From Bacteroidota bacterium (GTDB lineage: Bacteria > Bacteroidota > Bacteroidia > B-17B0 > Aurantibacillaceae), in NCBI GenBank assembly GCA_016702705.1, contig JADJDM010000022.1, positions 80,375 to 144,374 on the forward strand: DNA of 64,000 nt, in the 5' to 3' direction. How positions within the stretch are numbered: position 1 is the first letter of the stretch; each line of letters starts with the position of its first letter. Under the pieces are notes generated by a model. That model had not been told where the DNA came from. It searched no databases and saw only the letters and a program-made list of their open reading frames with translations. A program made the position numbers and the translations under genes. Below are positions 18,725 through 29,600 of the stretch, piece by piece.

Positions 18725-21236
18725 TTATTTATTATTGAGTACATGTAGGAATCCGTTAAACTTACCTCGCTTCACTGATTCAACAATGTAATAGTAAACT
18801 CCATCACTTAATTCGTTAGGTTTCCAATTGTTTTGATAATTGGTTGCTTCGTACATTTTAACGCCCCATCTATCAAATATTTTCACTGATGTTCCTGGAT
18901 TTTTATGAAGGTTTTTAATAAAGAATACATCGTTGATATTGTCGCCATTGCTAGTTACAATATTTGGAATTACTAAATCACAATCAATTGCCAAAACGGT
19001 AATGGTATCTGTATCAACAAAATTACATTTGTCTTTTACGCTATAAACGTAAGTTTCAGTAGTTGCAACATTATTAATAATCCATGAGTTACTTGCCCCG
19101 TTTGATACAACCGGGTTAATATTTTCATTCAATAACCATGTACCTGCTACTGCCCTATTCCATTTGTTTGCGTAGTGGTAAATGTATAACTTTCTCAATG
19201 CAAATTGAGTCCAATTCTACAACCGAAACTCTTGGTGGATCAAACAACACGGTTACTCGCACCGAATCACTTGCTGTATTACCATTACAGCTTTCTGTTG
19301 CAGTTACATAATAAGTTGTATTAACAGTAGGAAACACAACAACATTAGCATTTGTGTTAGTTGTATGTTGCCAAGCATAACTTATAGTTCCGCCGCCACC
19401 TGTTGTAAGTGCTTTTAGTTGCAAACTTCTACCTTTACAAACGCTTGTATCATTAGTTAAATTAACAGCAAATGGCGTTGGATCTTTGATATATAATTTT
19501 TTTACCAATTTCCCGCTTAATGGAATGCATGGATTACCTGAATAATCAATCGTTATAATTACAACCTCTAAACCTGGCGCATAATCACTTTCGGCAATAG
19601 CATCCGCAATAGCACTTAAGTTAAACGATACAGATGTTTGATTATTAAATGTGATAACAGATGGAATGGTAATTCCAATATCAGCTGGAGAGTTACTTCC
19701 ACTTGTTCCTGTAATACTGATATTATAGTTATGAACTCCAACACCTGCTCCTGAACCATTTTCGGTAAAAGTTAACAAGGCATCTCCACAACCTTCTACA
19801 ATTAACGTATCATTGTTAGAGCCCAGTACGTCTAGCGTTCCAGATAAATATAAAAATGTATTTACATCTACGCGCACCGAATCAAACAAGGTATCTTGCC
19901 TACAGGCATCCGTAACAAAATAATAATACGTATTAACAATGGCAGGCGGTACATAAGAAGAAGATGAAGAAACAACGTTTCCTAATGAATTAGTCCATTG
20001 CTGCAAATATGCGGGAACCCCTCCTGTAGCTTGCGCAATAAGTGTTACCGATTGATTAGAACAAATTGCAGTATCATTAGTTACTGTTAAAGCTAAGTCG
20101 GGTGATTCTAATATCGTAAAAGTATAATCAATGGTATCAACCACATTACATGGATTTGTGTATGTGTAATAAATATGAACCGTTTCTCCTGTATCAACAA
20201 TTGCTTCGTCGATTGCGAAAATTGGAACCAACACCGTATCTTCTCCTGCTGGGAAAAACACTGTATCGTTTAATCCAGTATAATCCGCTGCGCTTGCGGT
20301 TCCATCAATACCTAACACCAAGGTATCTGCATTTGCAGATGAAGTTGTTGGGCGTGTAAAAATTAAATTTAGTGAACCACAATTTTCATAAAGTGTATTA
20401 CTACTTCCAATTGGACCAACACTATTTCCTGTTGTAGAAATATCAAATGGTGAAGTACTCGAAAAACTTCCTGCCTCTAAAAACACACCTGCATCAACAA
20501 TACCATCAATTGCATCGGCTACCATCAACTTAATGTGATATGTTTGCCCGCACTGAACAGCTTCCCTAGCCGTTAATACAGTAGTAAATCCATCATACTC
20601 ACACACGGGTCCTGCTGGGTTTTCATTATCTACATAATACTGAGAATTAGAATTTGCGTTTACGTTAATAGCTGTAACAGGAGTTGTTGTTCCTGGAATT
20701 AAAGCGATATTATGAGCGGGCATAGGAACGGTAATACCACTTAACACAAATGCAAAAACGTCAGCATAATTTCCCGACACATATTCCATATACTCATCAG
20801 TTCCAAAAACATACTTAAACTTTATACTATCCGATTGAGGAACAAAATCAAATTCCAATATTGCTGCATTTTCGGTAGTTACACCCGCAACCGAAGTTAA
20901 ATACGCATTACCAGGCTCTAAGTTATCAATACCAGATCCACTCGCGTTATTTGGTCCCGAAGGTCCGTTAACACCTGTAACCACCCCTGTAGTTAATACA
21001 ACACCCGAATTAATTCCTAAATTATTCCCACCTACAACATTAAAGGAACCAATAGCTTTGTATGTAGCATTAAATGCCCCTGTAAATGTAATGTTAGTAG
21101 CGGTAACGCCGGTTCCTAATAATACATTTTGAACCAACTGCTGTGGAGTTAGCGCTGTGCTTGTATTTAATTGTGCTAAAATAACCTTAGGTAAAAAGGA
21201 AACACAAATTAAAAGTATGAGGTATAGTTTTTTCAT
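18725..21236 (-). CDS. Choice-of-anchor-L domain T9SS type-B surface protein (two frameshifts)
   Basis: Restoring one G at about 19196 and one at about 19153-19155 gives a continuous protein of about 837 residues. A signal peptide (PKVILAQ) is followed by a choice-of-anchor-L domain (about 25-250; EFDFVPQSDSIKFKYVFG, GTDEYMEYV), several Ig/PKD-like segments, and a C-terminal gliding-motility domain (VIPNIVTSNGDNINDVFFI, FDRWGVKMYE) for T9SS export. It is a probable adhesin, convergent with the HD gene. Confidence 0.85.
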
Positions 21237-21313
21237 TCAGTTAGTTAGAAAAGCTAAATTAAGGAATAAACAAGGAATTTTGCAATTTTTTTAGTTAACA
21301 ATGAATTAAAAGA

Positions 21314-21321
21314 TAAATTTG
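21314..21321 (+). promoter_or_regulatory. -7 promoter box of the M20 dipeptidase gene
   Basis: TAAATTTG, an exact consensus match, 17 nt upstream of the ATG at 21339. Confidence 0.6.
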
Positions 21322-21338
21322 CAGCAAACAATTCGATT

Positions 21339-22733
21339 ATGGAAAAGAAAATAATTAATGACTATATCTCTTCAAACAAAGAGCGCTTTTTAAATGAACT
21401 ATTAGATCTTTTAAAAATCCCGTCTATTAGTGCTGATAACAAGTATAGCGCAGATGTGTTAAAAACCGCAGAAGCAGTTAAAACAAGACTAATTGAAGCT
21501 GGAGCCGATAAAGTAGAGGTTTGCCCTACAAAAGGTTTCCCGGTGGTTTATGGAGAAAAAATGATTGACCCAAAATTACCAACAGTAGTAGTTTATGGTC
21601 ATTACGATGTTCAGCCAGCTGACCCTTTAAATTTATGGGACTCGCCTCCATTTGAGCCAGTTCTTAAAAAAACAGCTGTTCACCCTGATGGAGCTATTTT
21701 TGCACGTGGCGCTTGCGACGATAAAGGTCAAATGTACATGCATGTTAAAGCTTTCGAAACAATGATGAAAACGAACAGTTTACCATGCAATGTTAAATTT
21801 ATGATTGAAGGTGAGGAGGAAGTTGGATCTCCAAGCCTTGGTCCGTGGATTATTGAAAACAAAGAAAAATTAAAAGGTGATGTTATTTTAATTTCGGATA
21901 CATCTATTATTGCTAACGACACACCTTCTATTGATGCAGGTTTAAGAGGTTTAGCGTATATGGAAGTAGAAGTTACAGGTCCAAATCGTGATTTACATAG
22001 TGGTGTGTATGGTGGTGCAGTTGCCAACCCAATCAATGTGTTATGTAAAATGATTGCCTCTTGCCACGATGAAAACAATCACATTACTATTCCAGCATTT
22101 TACGATAAAGTTGTTGAATTAAGTGCTGATGAAAGAACCGAAATGGCGAAGGCTCCTTTTAACTTAGATGATTTTAAAAAGGATTTAAATGTTGATGACA
22201 TTAGAGGTGAAAAAGGATACAGCACTATTGAAAGAACAGGCATACGCCCTACTCTTGATGTAAACGGAATTTGGGGAGGTTATACTGGCGAAGGTGCGAA
22301 AACCGTTTTACCTTCAAAGGCATTTGCAAAAATATCTATGCGTTTAGTTCCCGACCAAAACTCGCATGAAATAAGTGAATTGTTCCAAAAATATTTTGAA
22401 AGTGTTGCTCCTAAATCAGTAAAAGTTAAAGTTACAGCGCATCATGGTGGCGAGCCTGTTGTGGTTCCAATAACATCTGCTGGTTACATAGCTGCAAGCA
22501 AAGCAATGGAAGAAACGTATGGTAAAAAACCTGTTCCTACACGTGGTGGTGGAAGTATTCCTATTGTTGCTTTATTTAAAAAAGAATTAGGTTTAGATAG
22601 CATATTGTTTGGTTTTGGTTTAGATTCGGATGCTTTACATTCGCCGAACGAACATTATGGTTTATTTAATTATTACAAAGGCATAGAAACAATTCCTTTG
22701 TTTTATAAATATTATACCGAAAGCACTAAATAA
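21339..22733 (+). CDS. M20-family dipeptidase (CNDP-like)
   Basis: M20 metallopeptidases use two zinc ions to cleave dipeptides. The 464-residue product shows GHYDVQP (His88, Asp90), the bridging-Asp region ARGACDDKGQ (Asp127/128), and the catalytic Glu pair in EGEEEVGS (about 159-161), plus a dimerisation insert. Length and motifs match the carnosinase-like dipeptidases of Bacteroidota. No signal peptide, so cytosolic peptide turnover is likely. Confidence 0.92.
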   Translation: MEKKIINDYISSNKERFLNELLDLLKIPSISADNKYSADVLKTAEAVKTRLIEAGADKVEVCPTKGFPVVYGEKMIDPKLPTVVVYGHYDVQPADPLNLWDSPPFEPVLKKTAVHPDGAIFARGACDDKGQMYMHVKAFETMMKTNSLPCNVKFMIEGEEEVGSPSLGPWIIENKEKLKGDVILISDTSIIANDTPSIDAGLRGLAYMEVEVTGPNRDLHSGVYGGAVANPINVLCKMIASCHDENNHITIPAFYDKVVELSADERTEMAKAPFNLDDFKKDLNVDDIRGEKGYSTIERTGIRPTLDVNGIWGGYTGEGAKTVLPSKAFAKISMRLVPDQNSHEISELFQKYFESVAPKSVKVKVTAHHGGEPVVVPITSAGYIAASKAMEETYGKKPVPTRGGGSIPIVALFKKELGLDSILFGFGLDSDALHSPNEHYGLFNYYKGIETIPLFYKYYTESTK

Positions 22734-22750
22734 TAGTATTGATTTATTGT

Positions 22751-22798
22751 AAAAAACACCCTGTTTTTCTAAAAGTATAGAATAACAGGGTGTTTTTT
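22751..22798. terminator. Strong terminator after the M20 gene
   Basis: A perfect 15-bp stem (AAAAAACACCCTGTT 22751-22765 / AACAGGGTGTTTTTT 22784-22798) is followed by more T residues. The A/T flanks would let it work in both directions. Confidence 0.92.
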
Positions 22799-22892
22799 TT
22801 TATATAGCTTATCAAAATGTGATGTTAATAATATGCTGGGATACCGAATAAGAATAACAAAAAAATGAGTTAATTTTATAAAAAACTGAGAT

Positions 22893-24128
22893 ATGAGCAA
22901 ATACTTTTCTTTTTTACTTTTATTGCTTTTCTTTAGCACAAAATTATTTTCGCAAAACATTTCTTCCTTAAAAATTGGAGAAAAGGTACCTCCTCTGTAT
23001 TTAAACAACAACGAAAACAATTCACACTCCTTTTCGTTTACAAAAGTGAAAAAATTAATTTATTTGCATTTTTGGAGTACTAGTTCCGATTCGAGTATTG
23101 CTGAATTAAGTGAAGTAAATAAATTATATAACGAATATGCACCTCAAACTTATTCAAACAATTTATCGTTTGATGTAATCACCGTTGCAAAAGGTTCTGA
23201 TTTTAAAACTTGGAAAGAAATCATAGTTAAAAACAAATTAAATAGAGAATTAAATTATATTTCGCTAGATGGGTATTGCGACTTATTTGTGAAAACGAAT
23301 AAAATTGATAGAATCCCCTACTCCCTTTTAGTAGATTCAACAGGTGGTATTATACTTAAAAACCCAACTATTTTTCAAGTAAAAAATTATTTAAGTAAAT
23401 TTTCTGCTGACAATACCAATAACATAATTTCTGGAAGAGTTGTTACTGGTACAAAAGACTTAAATCCGCTTGCATACCGAAAAATATATATCACCAATAA
23501 AGATGATGACACCATACAAACTATTATCACAAATAATTTGGGAGATTTTACTATAAAAAATGAATATCCAAAAAATGAATTATCTATTAAAATATCAAAG
23601 TATCCAGAAATTACTGGGACAGATAAAGTTTTTTTAGCCAACAATAAAGGCAAAGTAATTGGAATGTTCATACCAAACTCTAATGGATTTACATATAAAT
23701 TTTTAGCTAAAGATGTATTTATATTAAAACCCATTGAGGAAGAAGAAGACCCAGGAATTGCCTCTTTAAATTATAAAAAGAAATTGTTTTTCACAGAACG
23801 AATTTTCCATTCAAATGAAACTAGCCTTAGCGATACATCAAAAAAGAGATTAGATATTATCATACTAAAAATGAAAGAAAACCCAGGTTTTAAAGTAGAA
23901 ATAAAATCCCACACCGATATAACAGGCAGTCCGGAAGGAAACTTAGTTCTTTCTAAAACAAGAGCTAAAAACATTTTAGACTATTTTGTTTTAAAAGGTA
24001 TAGACAAGAAAAAAATCATTTCAGTTGGTTTAGGCGATAAATTCCCTATTATCATTTGTGATGATGGGAATTGTACACCTACAGAGCTTGAGTTAAATAG
24101 AAGAATAGAATTTATACTAAGCAAATAA
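22893..24128 (+). CDS. Thioredoxin-fold / carboxypeptidase-regulatory / OmpA fusion protein
   Basis: The 411-residue exported protein (signal peptide ending KLFSQ) has three parts. Residues about 25-160 follow the TlpA/AhpC pattern (IGEKVPPLYL, LIYLHFWSTSSDSS) but have serine and threonine where CxxC should be, so no disulfide chemistry is expected. Residues about 175-265 resemble a carboxypeptidase-regulatory beta domain (ISGRVVTGTKDLNPLAYRKI). Residues about 300-411 are an OmpA peptidoglycan-binding domain (IKSHTDITGSPEGNLVLS, NRRIEFIL). It probably sits in the periplasm, tethered to the wall. Confidence 0.82.
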   Translation: MSKYFSFLLLLLFFSTKLFSQNISSLKIGEKVPPLYLNNNENNSHSFSFTKVKKLIYLHFWSTSSDSSIAELSEVNKLYNEYAPQTYSNNLSFDVITVAKGSDFKTWKEIIVKNKLNRELNYISLDGYCDLFVKTNKIDRIPYSLLVDSTGGIILKNPTIFQVKNYLSKFSADNTNNIISGRVVTGTKDLNPLAYRKIYITNKDDDTIQTIITNNLGDFTIKNEYPKNELSIKISKYPEITGTDKVFLANNKGKVIGMFIPNSNGFTYKFLAKDVFILKPIEEEEDPGIASLNYKKKLFFTERIFHSNETSLSDTSKKRLDIIILKMKENPGFKVEIKSHTDITGSPEGNLVLSKTRAKNILDYFVLKGIDKKKIISVGLGDKFPIIICDDGNCTPTELELNRRIEFILSK

Positions 24129-24147
24129 CGGTTGCTTTTATAAAATA

Positions 24148-24179
24148 AAAGCCTTAATTGATAAATCAATTAAGGCTTT
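24148..24179. terminator. Bidirectional terminator between convergent genes
   Basis: A perfect 15-bp stem (AAAGCCTTAATTGAT 24148-24162 / ATCAATTAAGGCTTT 24165-24179) with a very short loop. It overlaps the last codon of the minus-strand hydrolase by two bases and serves both genes. Confidence 0.88.
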
Positions 24180-25137
24180 ACTTTTTCAGAAAATTAATTA
24201 CTTCCTTGTTTAATTTTCGTGAGTATGAAAAAGTAGCGTCGTGTTTTGCTGTTTTAAATACGCGCAACTGAGTGGTAGATGCAAAATGTTTATTTAATTC
24301 TTTCCCCACTTGCAAAGGCACAATACCGTCTTTTGCGCCCCACAACAATAAAACCTTAGTGTCCTCAAAATGATAAGTGTAATTTTTATAGGTTGCTTGA
24401 TGCTGCATTAAATAATTAATTTGCTTTATCCTTACTTCGCGGTCGGGTGTAAAAACGTGCGCAATAAACTTTCGCTTAAATCTATTAGTAGTTGGAAATG
24501 GTCGTTTCACAGCTGCCTTCATCATTGCTTTAAACTCTATTTTGTTTTCGGGAACTAGCATACTCGCTATGTTTTTTACATTATTCACCTTTGCTAAACT
24601 ATCCGACATGGCTGCTGAATAAAATTTAACTGGAGCATCAATAATAACCAATTTATCAACTTCCTCCGAATACAACTGATTATAAACAGAAGCAGTTAAA
24701 CCACCGTAGCTAAAACCCATTACATGTATATTATTGTTTACATTCATCTTCACTAAAGCCTCGTGTAATTGCTCTGCTTGAAACTCAACCGAATAATTTT
24801 CTTCCTTACTTGTGCTTTCTCCAAAATAAATTAAATCGGGAATTAATAAATTATAATGCTTTGATAAGGCTTTAATTTGTTTGTACCAATTGGTTCGGCC
24901 ATTTACACCCATGCCATGAATCATTAATAAATAAGGTTTGTTTGGCTTTGTAGAATAATGAAGGTGAATGATAGCTTTAGAAGTTTGTAGCAGCGTATCA
25001 CCCTTCAAAAACTTGTGAATATGCTTAACTACTTTCTTTTCTTGTATTTTAAAAACAAGTGGTGTTTTTGTTTGGGCACTCAAACTAAAAACAGGGATCA
25101 GAAAAATAAAGAGAAAACGAACAACTAAACTCATCAT
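24178..25137 (-). CDS. Alpha/beta-fold hydrolase, exported
   Basis: The 319-residue product begins with a signal peptide (FSLSAQ), has an oxyanion-loop HGMGVNG, the nucleophile elbow GFSYGG, and a late catalytic His in KHDATFS. It belongs to the broad alpha/beta hydrolase family; the substrate cannot be read from sequence. Its start overlaps the 3' end of the CCA-adding enzyme gene by 4 nt (ATGA type), so the two are coupled. Confidence 0.85.
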   Translation of the reverse strand: MMSLVVRFLFIFLIPVFSLSAQTKTPLVFKIQEKKVVKHIHKFLKGDTLLQTSKAIIHLHYSTKPNKPYLLMIHGMGVNGRTNWYKQIKALSKHYNLLIPDLIYFGESTSKEENYSVEFQAEQLHEALVKMNVNNNIHVMGFSYGGLTASVYNQLYSEEVDKLVIIDAPVKFYSAAMSDSLAKVNNVKNIASMLVPENKIEFKAMMKAAVKRPFPTTNRFKRKFIAHVFTPDREVRIKQINYLMQHQATYKNYTYHFEDTKVLLLWGAKDGIVPLQVGKELNKHFASTTQLRVFKTAKHDATFSYSRKLNKEVINFLKK

Positions 25138-26525
25138 AGGGTTTTATAAAACTCCTCTAAAAACGCAATTCCTTGGTCTTTATTGTTTGGTATCACCCCA
25201 TCTAAAATTGCCTCACGCAAAGCATTTTTTAAATCGCCCACTTTTTTGCAAGGTTGTAAATTAAACATCTCCATTATTTCTTCTCCGCTTACTGGTGGTT
25301 GCCAATTGCGCAGCTTATCTTTTTCTTCTAGCTCTTTTAATTTCTCTCTTACAATTTCAAAATTTTGCAAGTAACGTTTTACTTTGTTCGGATTTTTTGT
25401 TGTAATATCTGCTTCGCACAAAGTCATTAAATCATCTATATCTTCTCCTGCTTCAAATAATACTCTGCGAACCGCGCTATCAGAAATCTCTGTCTTTGCT
25501 AATACAATTGGACGCAAATGGAGTAATACTAATTTTTGTACGTACTTCATTTTTTCGTTTAAAGGCAATTTTAAATTCGCAAATATTTTAGGAACCATTC
25601 GTGCACCTTTGTCTTCGTGCCCATGAAAGGTCCAGCCGTGTTCGGTTTCAAAACGCTTGGTTGCTGGCTTTGCTATGTCGTGTAAAATAGCTGCCCACCT
25701 CAACCATAAATCGTTGCTATTACGTGCAGTGTTATCCAATACTTCAAGCGTGTGATAAAAATTATCCTTATGCGATTTTCCATTAATGGTTTCTACTCCA
25801 TGTAACTTAACCATTTCTGGGAAAATAAGATGCAACAAACCTGTATCAAACAACAATTTAAAGCCAACCGAAGGAACGGGAGATAAAATAATTTTATTCA
25901 ACTCATCAGTAATACGTTCTTTCGAAACAATATCAATACGTTGTTTGTTTTCTGAAATGGCTTGCAATGATTTTTCTTCAATAGAAAACCCTAACTGACT
26001 CGAGAAACGAATTGCACGCATCATACGCAAAGGATCATCGCTATATGTAATATCTGGTGCTAAAGGAGTGCGTATAATTTTATTTTCTAAATCCGCTTTA
26101 CCATTAAATGGGTCGAGCAGTTTACCAAACTCATTTTTATTTAAACCAATAGCAAATGCATTAATGGTAAAATCTCTTCTGTTTTGATCATCTTCCAACG
26201 TGCCATCTTCAACAATTGGTTTACGCGAATTGCGGTTGTATGATTCACGACGTGCACCAACAAACTCAATTTCTAAATCATTAATTTTTACTTGTGCAGT
26301 ACCAAAATTTTTAAATACCGAAAGATGTGCCTCATCGCCTAATTTTTGGTGAACTAATTTAGCAAGTTCAATTCCTTTGCCAATGGTAACGATATCGATA
26401 TCTTTACTTTCTCTTTCTAGGAAAATATCGCGCACAAAACCACCAATAACATAAGCTTGCACACCAAGCTCATCGGCACAACTGGCAATTAGTTTAAATA
26501 CAGGATTTTTTAAGTAGGCTTGCAC
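25134..26525 (-). CDS. cca: CCA tRNA nucleotidyltransferase with HD domain
   Basis: CCA-adding enzymes build or repair the CCA end of tRNAs. The 463-residue product has the nucleotidyltransferase signature IGGFVRD with the Asp pair in KDIDIV, the RRDFTINA motif, the RMMRAIRFSSQLGF motif of the neck domain, and an HD domain (LHDIAKP) in the C-terminal half. The start is GTG at 26525, directly after a promoter box. HD-containing forms are usual in this phylum. Confidence 0.93.
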   Translation of the reverse strand: MQAYLKNPVFKLIASCADELGVQAYVIGGFVRDIFLERESKDIDIVTIGKGIELAKLVHQKLGDEAHLSVFKNFGTAQVKINDLEIEFVGARRESYNRNSRKPIVEDGTLEDDQNRRDFTINAFAIGLNKNEFGKLLDPFNGKADLENKIIRTPLAPDITYSDDPLRMMRAIRFSSQLGFSIEEKSLQAISENKQRIDIVSKERITDELNKIILSPVPSVGFKLLFDTGLLHLIFPEMVKLHGVETINGKSHKDNFYHTLEVLDNTARNSNDLWLRWAAILHDIAKPATKRFETEHGWTFHGHEDKGARMVPKIFANLKLPLNEKMKYVQKLVLLHLRPIVLAKTEISDSAVRRVLFEAGEDIDDLMTLCEADITTKNPNKVKRYLQNFEIVREKLKELEEKDKLRNWQPPVSGEEIMEMFNLQPCKKVGDLKNALREAILDGVIPNNKDQGIAFLEEFYKTL

Positions 26526-26529
26526 GGCG

Positions 26530-26537
26530 CAAAGTTA
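26530..26537 (-). promoter_or_regulatory. -7 promoter box of cca, four bases from the GTG start
   Basis: TAACTTTG on the minus strand fits TAnnTTTG. With only four intervening bases the mRNA would start at or inside the GTG codon, so either it is leaderless or the true start is a little downstream. Confidence 0.5.
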
Positions 26538-26586
26538 GGTTTATTTGCGAAATGTGTTTGTAATAGAAGAATTAATTTAAAACAAA

Positions 26587-26614
26587 AAGCCTTAGAAAAT
26601 TAATTCTAAGGCTT
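26587..26614 (-). terminator. Terminator of the giant adhesin gene
   Basis: An 11-bp stem (AAGCCTTAGAA / TTCTAAGGCTT) lies 19 nt beyond the stop at 26633 and is followed on the minus strand by TTTTTG. Confidence 0.85.
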
Positions 26615-26632
26615 CCTTTATAGTGTAAAACA

Positions 26633-29600
26633 TTACTTCACAATAGTTACATTACCTGGTACATCTAATTTATCTCCATTGTAACCTACAATTTTAATAA
26701 TGTAAAAATAAACACCATCCGATACTAATTCTCCATTGGTTAACTTACCATCCCAAGTACTATTAATTGCATCCCACTCATACAACAATGAACCCCAGCG
26801 GTTGTAAATAGAGCCTTTTGCTTCCTTCGCTCCTTTAATGTCCAAAGAAAACACATCATTGGTACCATCACCATTTGGTGTAAATATGTTTGGTATAATC
26901 ACTCTAATTTCATCGTCAACAAAAATGGTTACATAAGCTGTATCCTTACATCCACTTTGGTTATCTGTTGCAATCATCATTACATTAAATGAACCACCTT
27001 GTTGAAACTCGTTTGCTGCATGTTGTGTAGTAGAAAATGTTGTACCGTTATAAATCCATTGATACGTATCTGCAGAATCTACACCAATACTATTATTAGT
27101 AAACACAACAGGCAAAGGCACGCTACCCGAATCGGGACTAGCAGAAATTGCAGCAACAATATTATAATTGGACGCGATAACAGATTGTACGTTACTTGTA
27201 CAACCATTATTTGCAACCACTACATAAAAAGTATCCACAGTATTTGTTGCTAAAGCTGGGCTATAAGTATTACCCGTATTAACTAAATTAGTTAAGGTGC
27301 TATCACTATACCAAGTAACTGTACCTGTTGCACTAGCCGTTAAATTTAAACTTGCCCCTGTACAGGTTGATGCTCCTAAAACACTTGCATCAGCTGGTGT
27401 TTCATTAACCAAAATAGTTACACTTGCTGTATGGGTGCAATTACCAGGATTATTAATAGCACTATAAGTATAAGTTCCAGAAGCTAAAGTACTAGCATTG
27501 GTAATGGTTTCATTTTGGTTTGTAGAAGTAAATCCATTTGGACCTGTCCACAAAGAACTATTTCCTCCTTGTCCGTTTAAAACAATATTGTTACCCGAAC
27601 ATAGTGTAGTAGCAGCTGCACTTGCATAAGCAGTTGCTGTATCGTTTACAACAATGGAAATAGTAGCTGCATTACTTGTACACAAACCATTTGAAACTGT
27701 TACCGTATACGTTCCACTATTTGAACCAACAACAGCATTTATTTGAGGTGCTGCATTAGTTGATGTGTAACCATTTGGACCTGTCCAGCTATAAATTGTT
27801 CCATTAGCAGAAGAGGCAGTTAGTATTAAATTTTCTCCCTCACACAAACTATCATCGCTTGCTTGTAGTGGATCTAAAACGGGTGTTTCATTTACTAATA
27901 TATTAACCGTAGCTGAATGACGACAATCGCCAGGATTATTAATTGAAGTATAAGTATAAAGTCCTGATGCTGCTGTAGTAGCGTTTGTAATAGTTTCGTT
28001 TGCGTTAGTAGAAGTAAATCCGTTTGGACCAGTCCACTCCGAACCAGTTCCAACTACTCCAACTAATGAAATCGTATTACCCGAACAGATTGTTGTAGCT
28101 GCAGCACTTGCATAAGCTGTTGAAGTATCATTTACAACAACTGTTACATCTCTAACAATACTTGAACAAAATGCGGTAGAAGCAGTTACAGTATAAACAC
28201 CTCCATTTACATTTACCACATTATTTATATCTGCATTTGCAGTTGTTGCAGTAAATCCATTTGGACCTGTCCAAGTAAAAGTTGTTGCGCCTGTTGATGT
28301 AACTATTAAAGCTAAATCTTCACCTTCGCAAAGTACAGTGTCAGCCGCTACTGCAAGTATTGGTTGTTCAGGAGTTTGATTAACCGTTAATAAAATCGAA
28401 TCTCTATCAGAACATCCTGTAACGCCATCTGTAATTTCAACAGCATAATAACCTGCATTTGAAACCTGAACATTATTTATTTGCAAAGTTCCACCAACAG
28501 TATTTAAATAATCCCATACAATATTACTTGCTCCCGATGCAGTTAAAGTTACATCTTGCCCCGAACAAAGTGGATTAGCCGATACACCTAATGTTGCATT
28601 TGGATTGGGATTAACAACTACATTAACTAGTACAGGATTACTATTACAACCGCTACCTGTTGCAATAACAGTATAAATTCCTGCATTATTTGCGCTTGCA
28701 TTTGTTATAGTAGGATTTTGGTCGGCAGAGATAAATACATTTGGCCCAACCCAGCCATAACTTGTTGCGTTTGTTGATGAAGCAAATAAATTAATTGTTT
28801 CTCCTTCACATATAGCACTAGAAGAACCTGTTGTTAAAGGATCTGAAGGTGTTTGATTAACATCAATAGCAACTGTTGACTGCGCAGTACATCCATTAGC
28901 ATCTGTAACTGTTAATGAATATGTGCCATCAGCTGCAATTGTACTTCCCGTTATTGTCGGATTTTGATCTGTACTTGAATAAGTATTAGGACCTGTCCAC
29001 GAATAACTTGTTCCGCCTGAGCCAAATAAATTTATAGCGCTACCAGTACAATAAGCAGGATTACTGCTTGTTGCAGCCGCAGTTGGATTTGCGTTTACTG
29101 TTATATTAATTGTATTACTACTTGTACAATTACTTTCGGTAACTGTTAATGTATAAGTTCCTGCATCAGCTAGTGTAACTGCACCTATTGATAAAGAACT
29201 TGTTGAACTAGAAGAATTAGGGCCTGTCCAACTAAAACTTGTTGCACTTGAAGTACCAGTTAAATTAAGTAATTGTCCCACACACAAAGTATTATCGTTT
29301 GCAGAAACAGTTGGTGCTGCTGGCGCTCCTGGGTTTGTAATACTATACGGACCAAATGTAACAGGGCAATTAAAATTATCGGTTACGGTTACGTTATAAG
29401 AACCTGCAGGTTGATTTGTAATACTATTACTATTACCTCCAACTACAACAGGTGTAGAATTTGTCCAAACATAAGTAAGCGCCCCGGTACCAGTAACAGC
29501 AATGTTATTTAATGCACCTGTAGATAAACCACAAGCACTTTGTGTTACAGTAGGCGCTCCTGTTACCCTTGGCAAAGGGTTTACCGTAATTGTGTATGGA

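Noticed and set aside
26999..27253. Plus-strand frame opposite the adhesin with many Cys/Arg/Ile
   Set aside because: Composition follows from antisense reading of Thr/Asn/Val codons; no homologous pattern.
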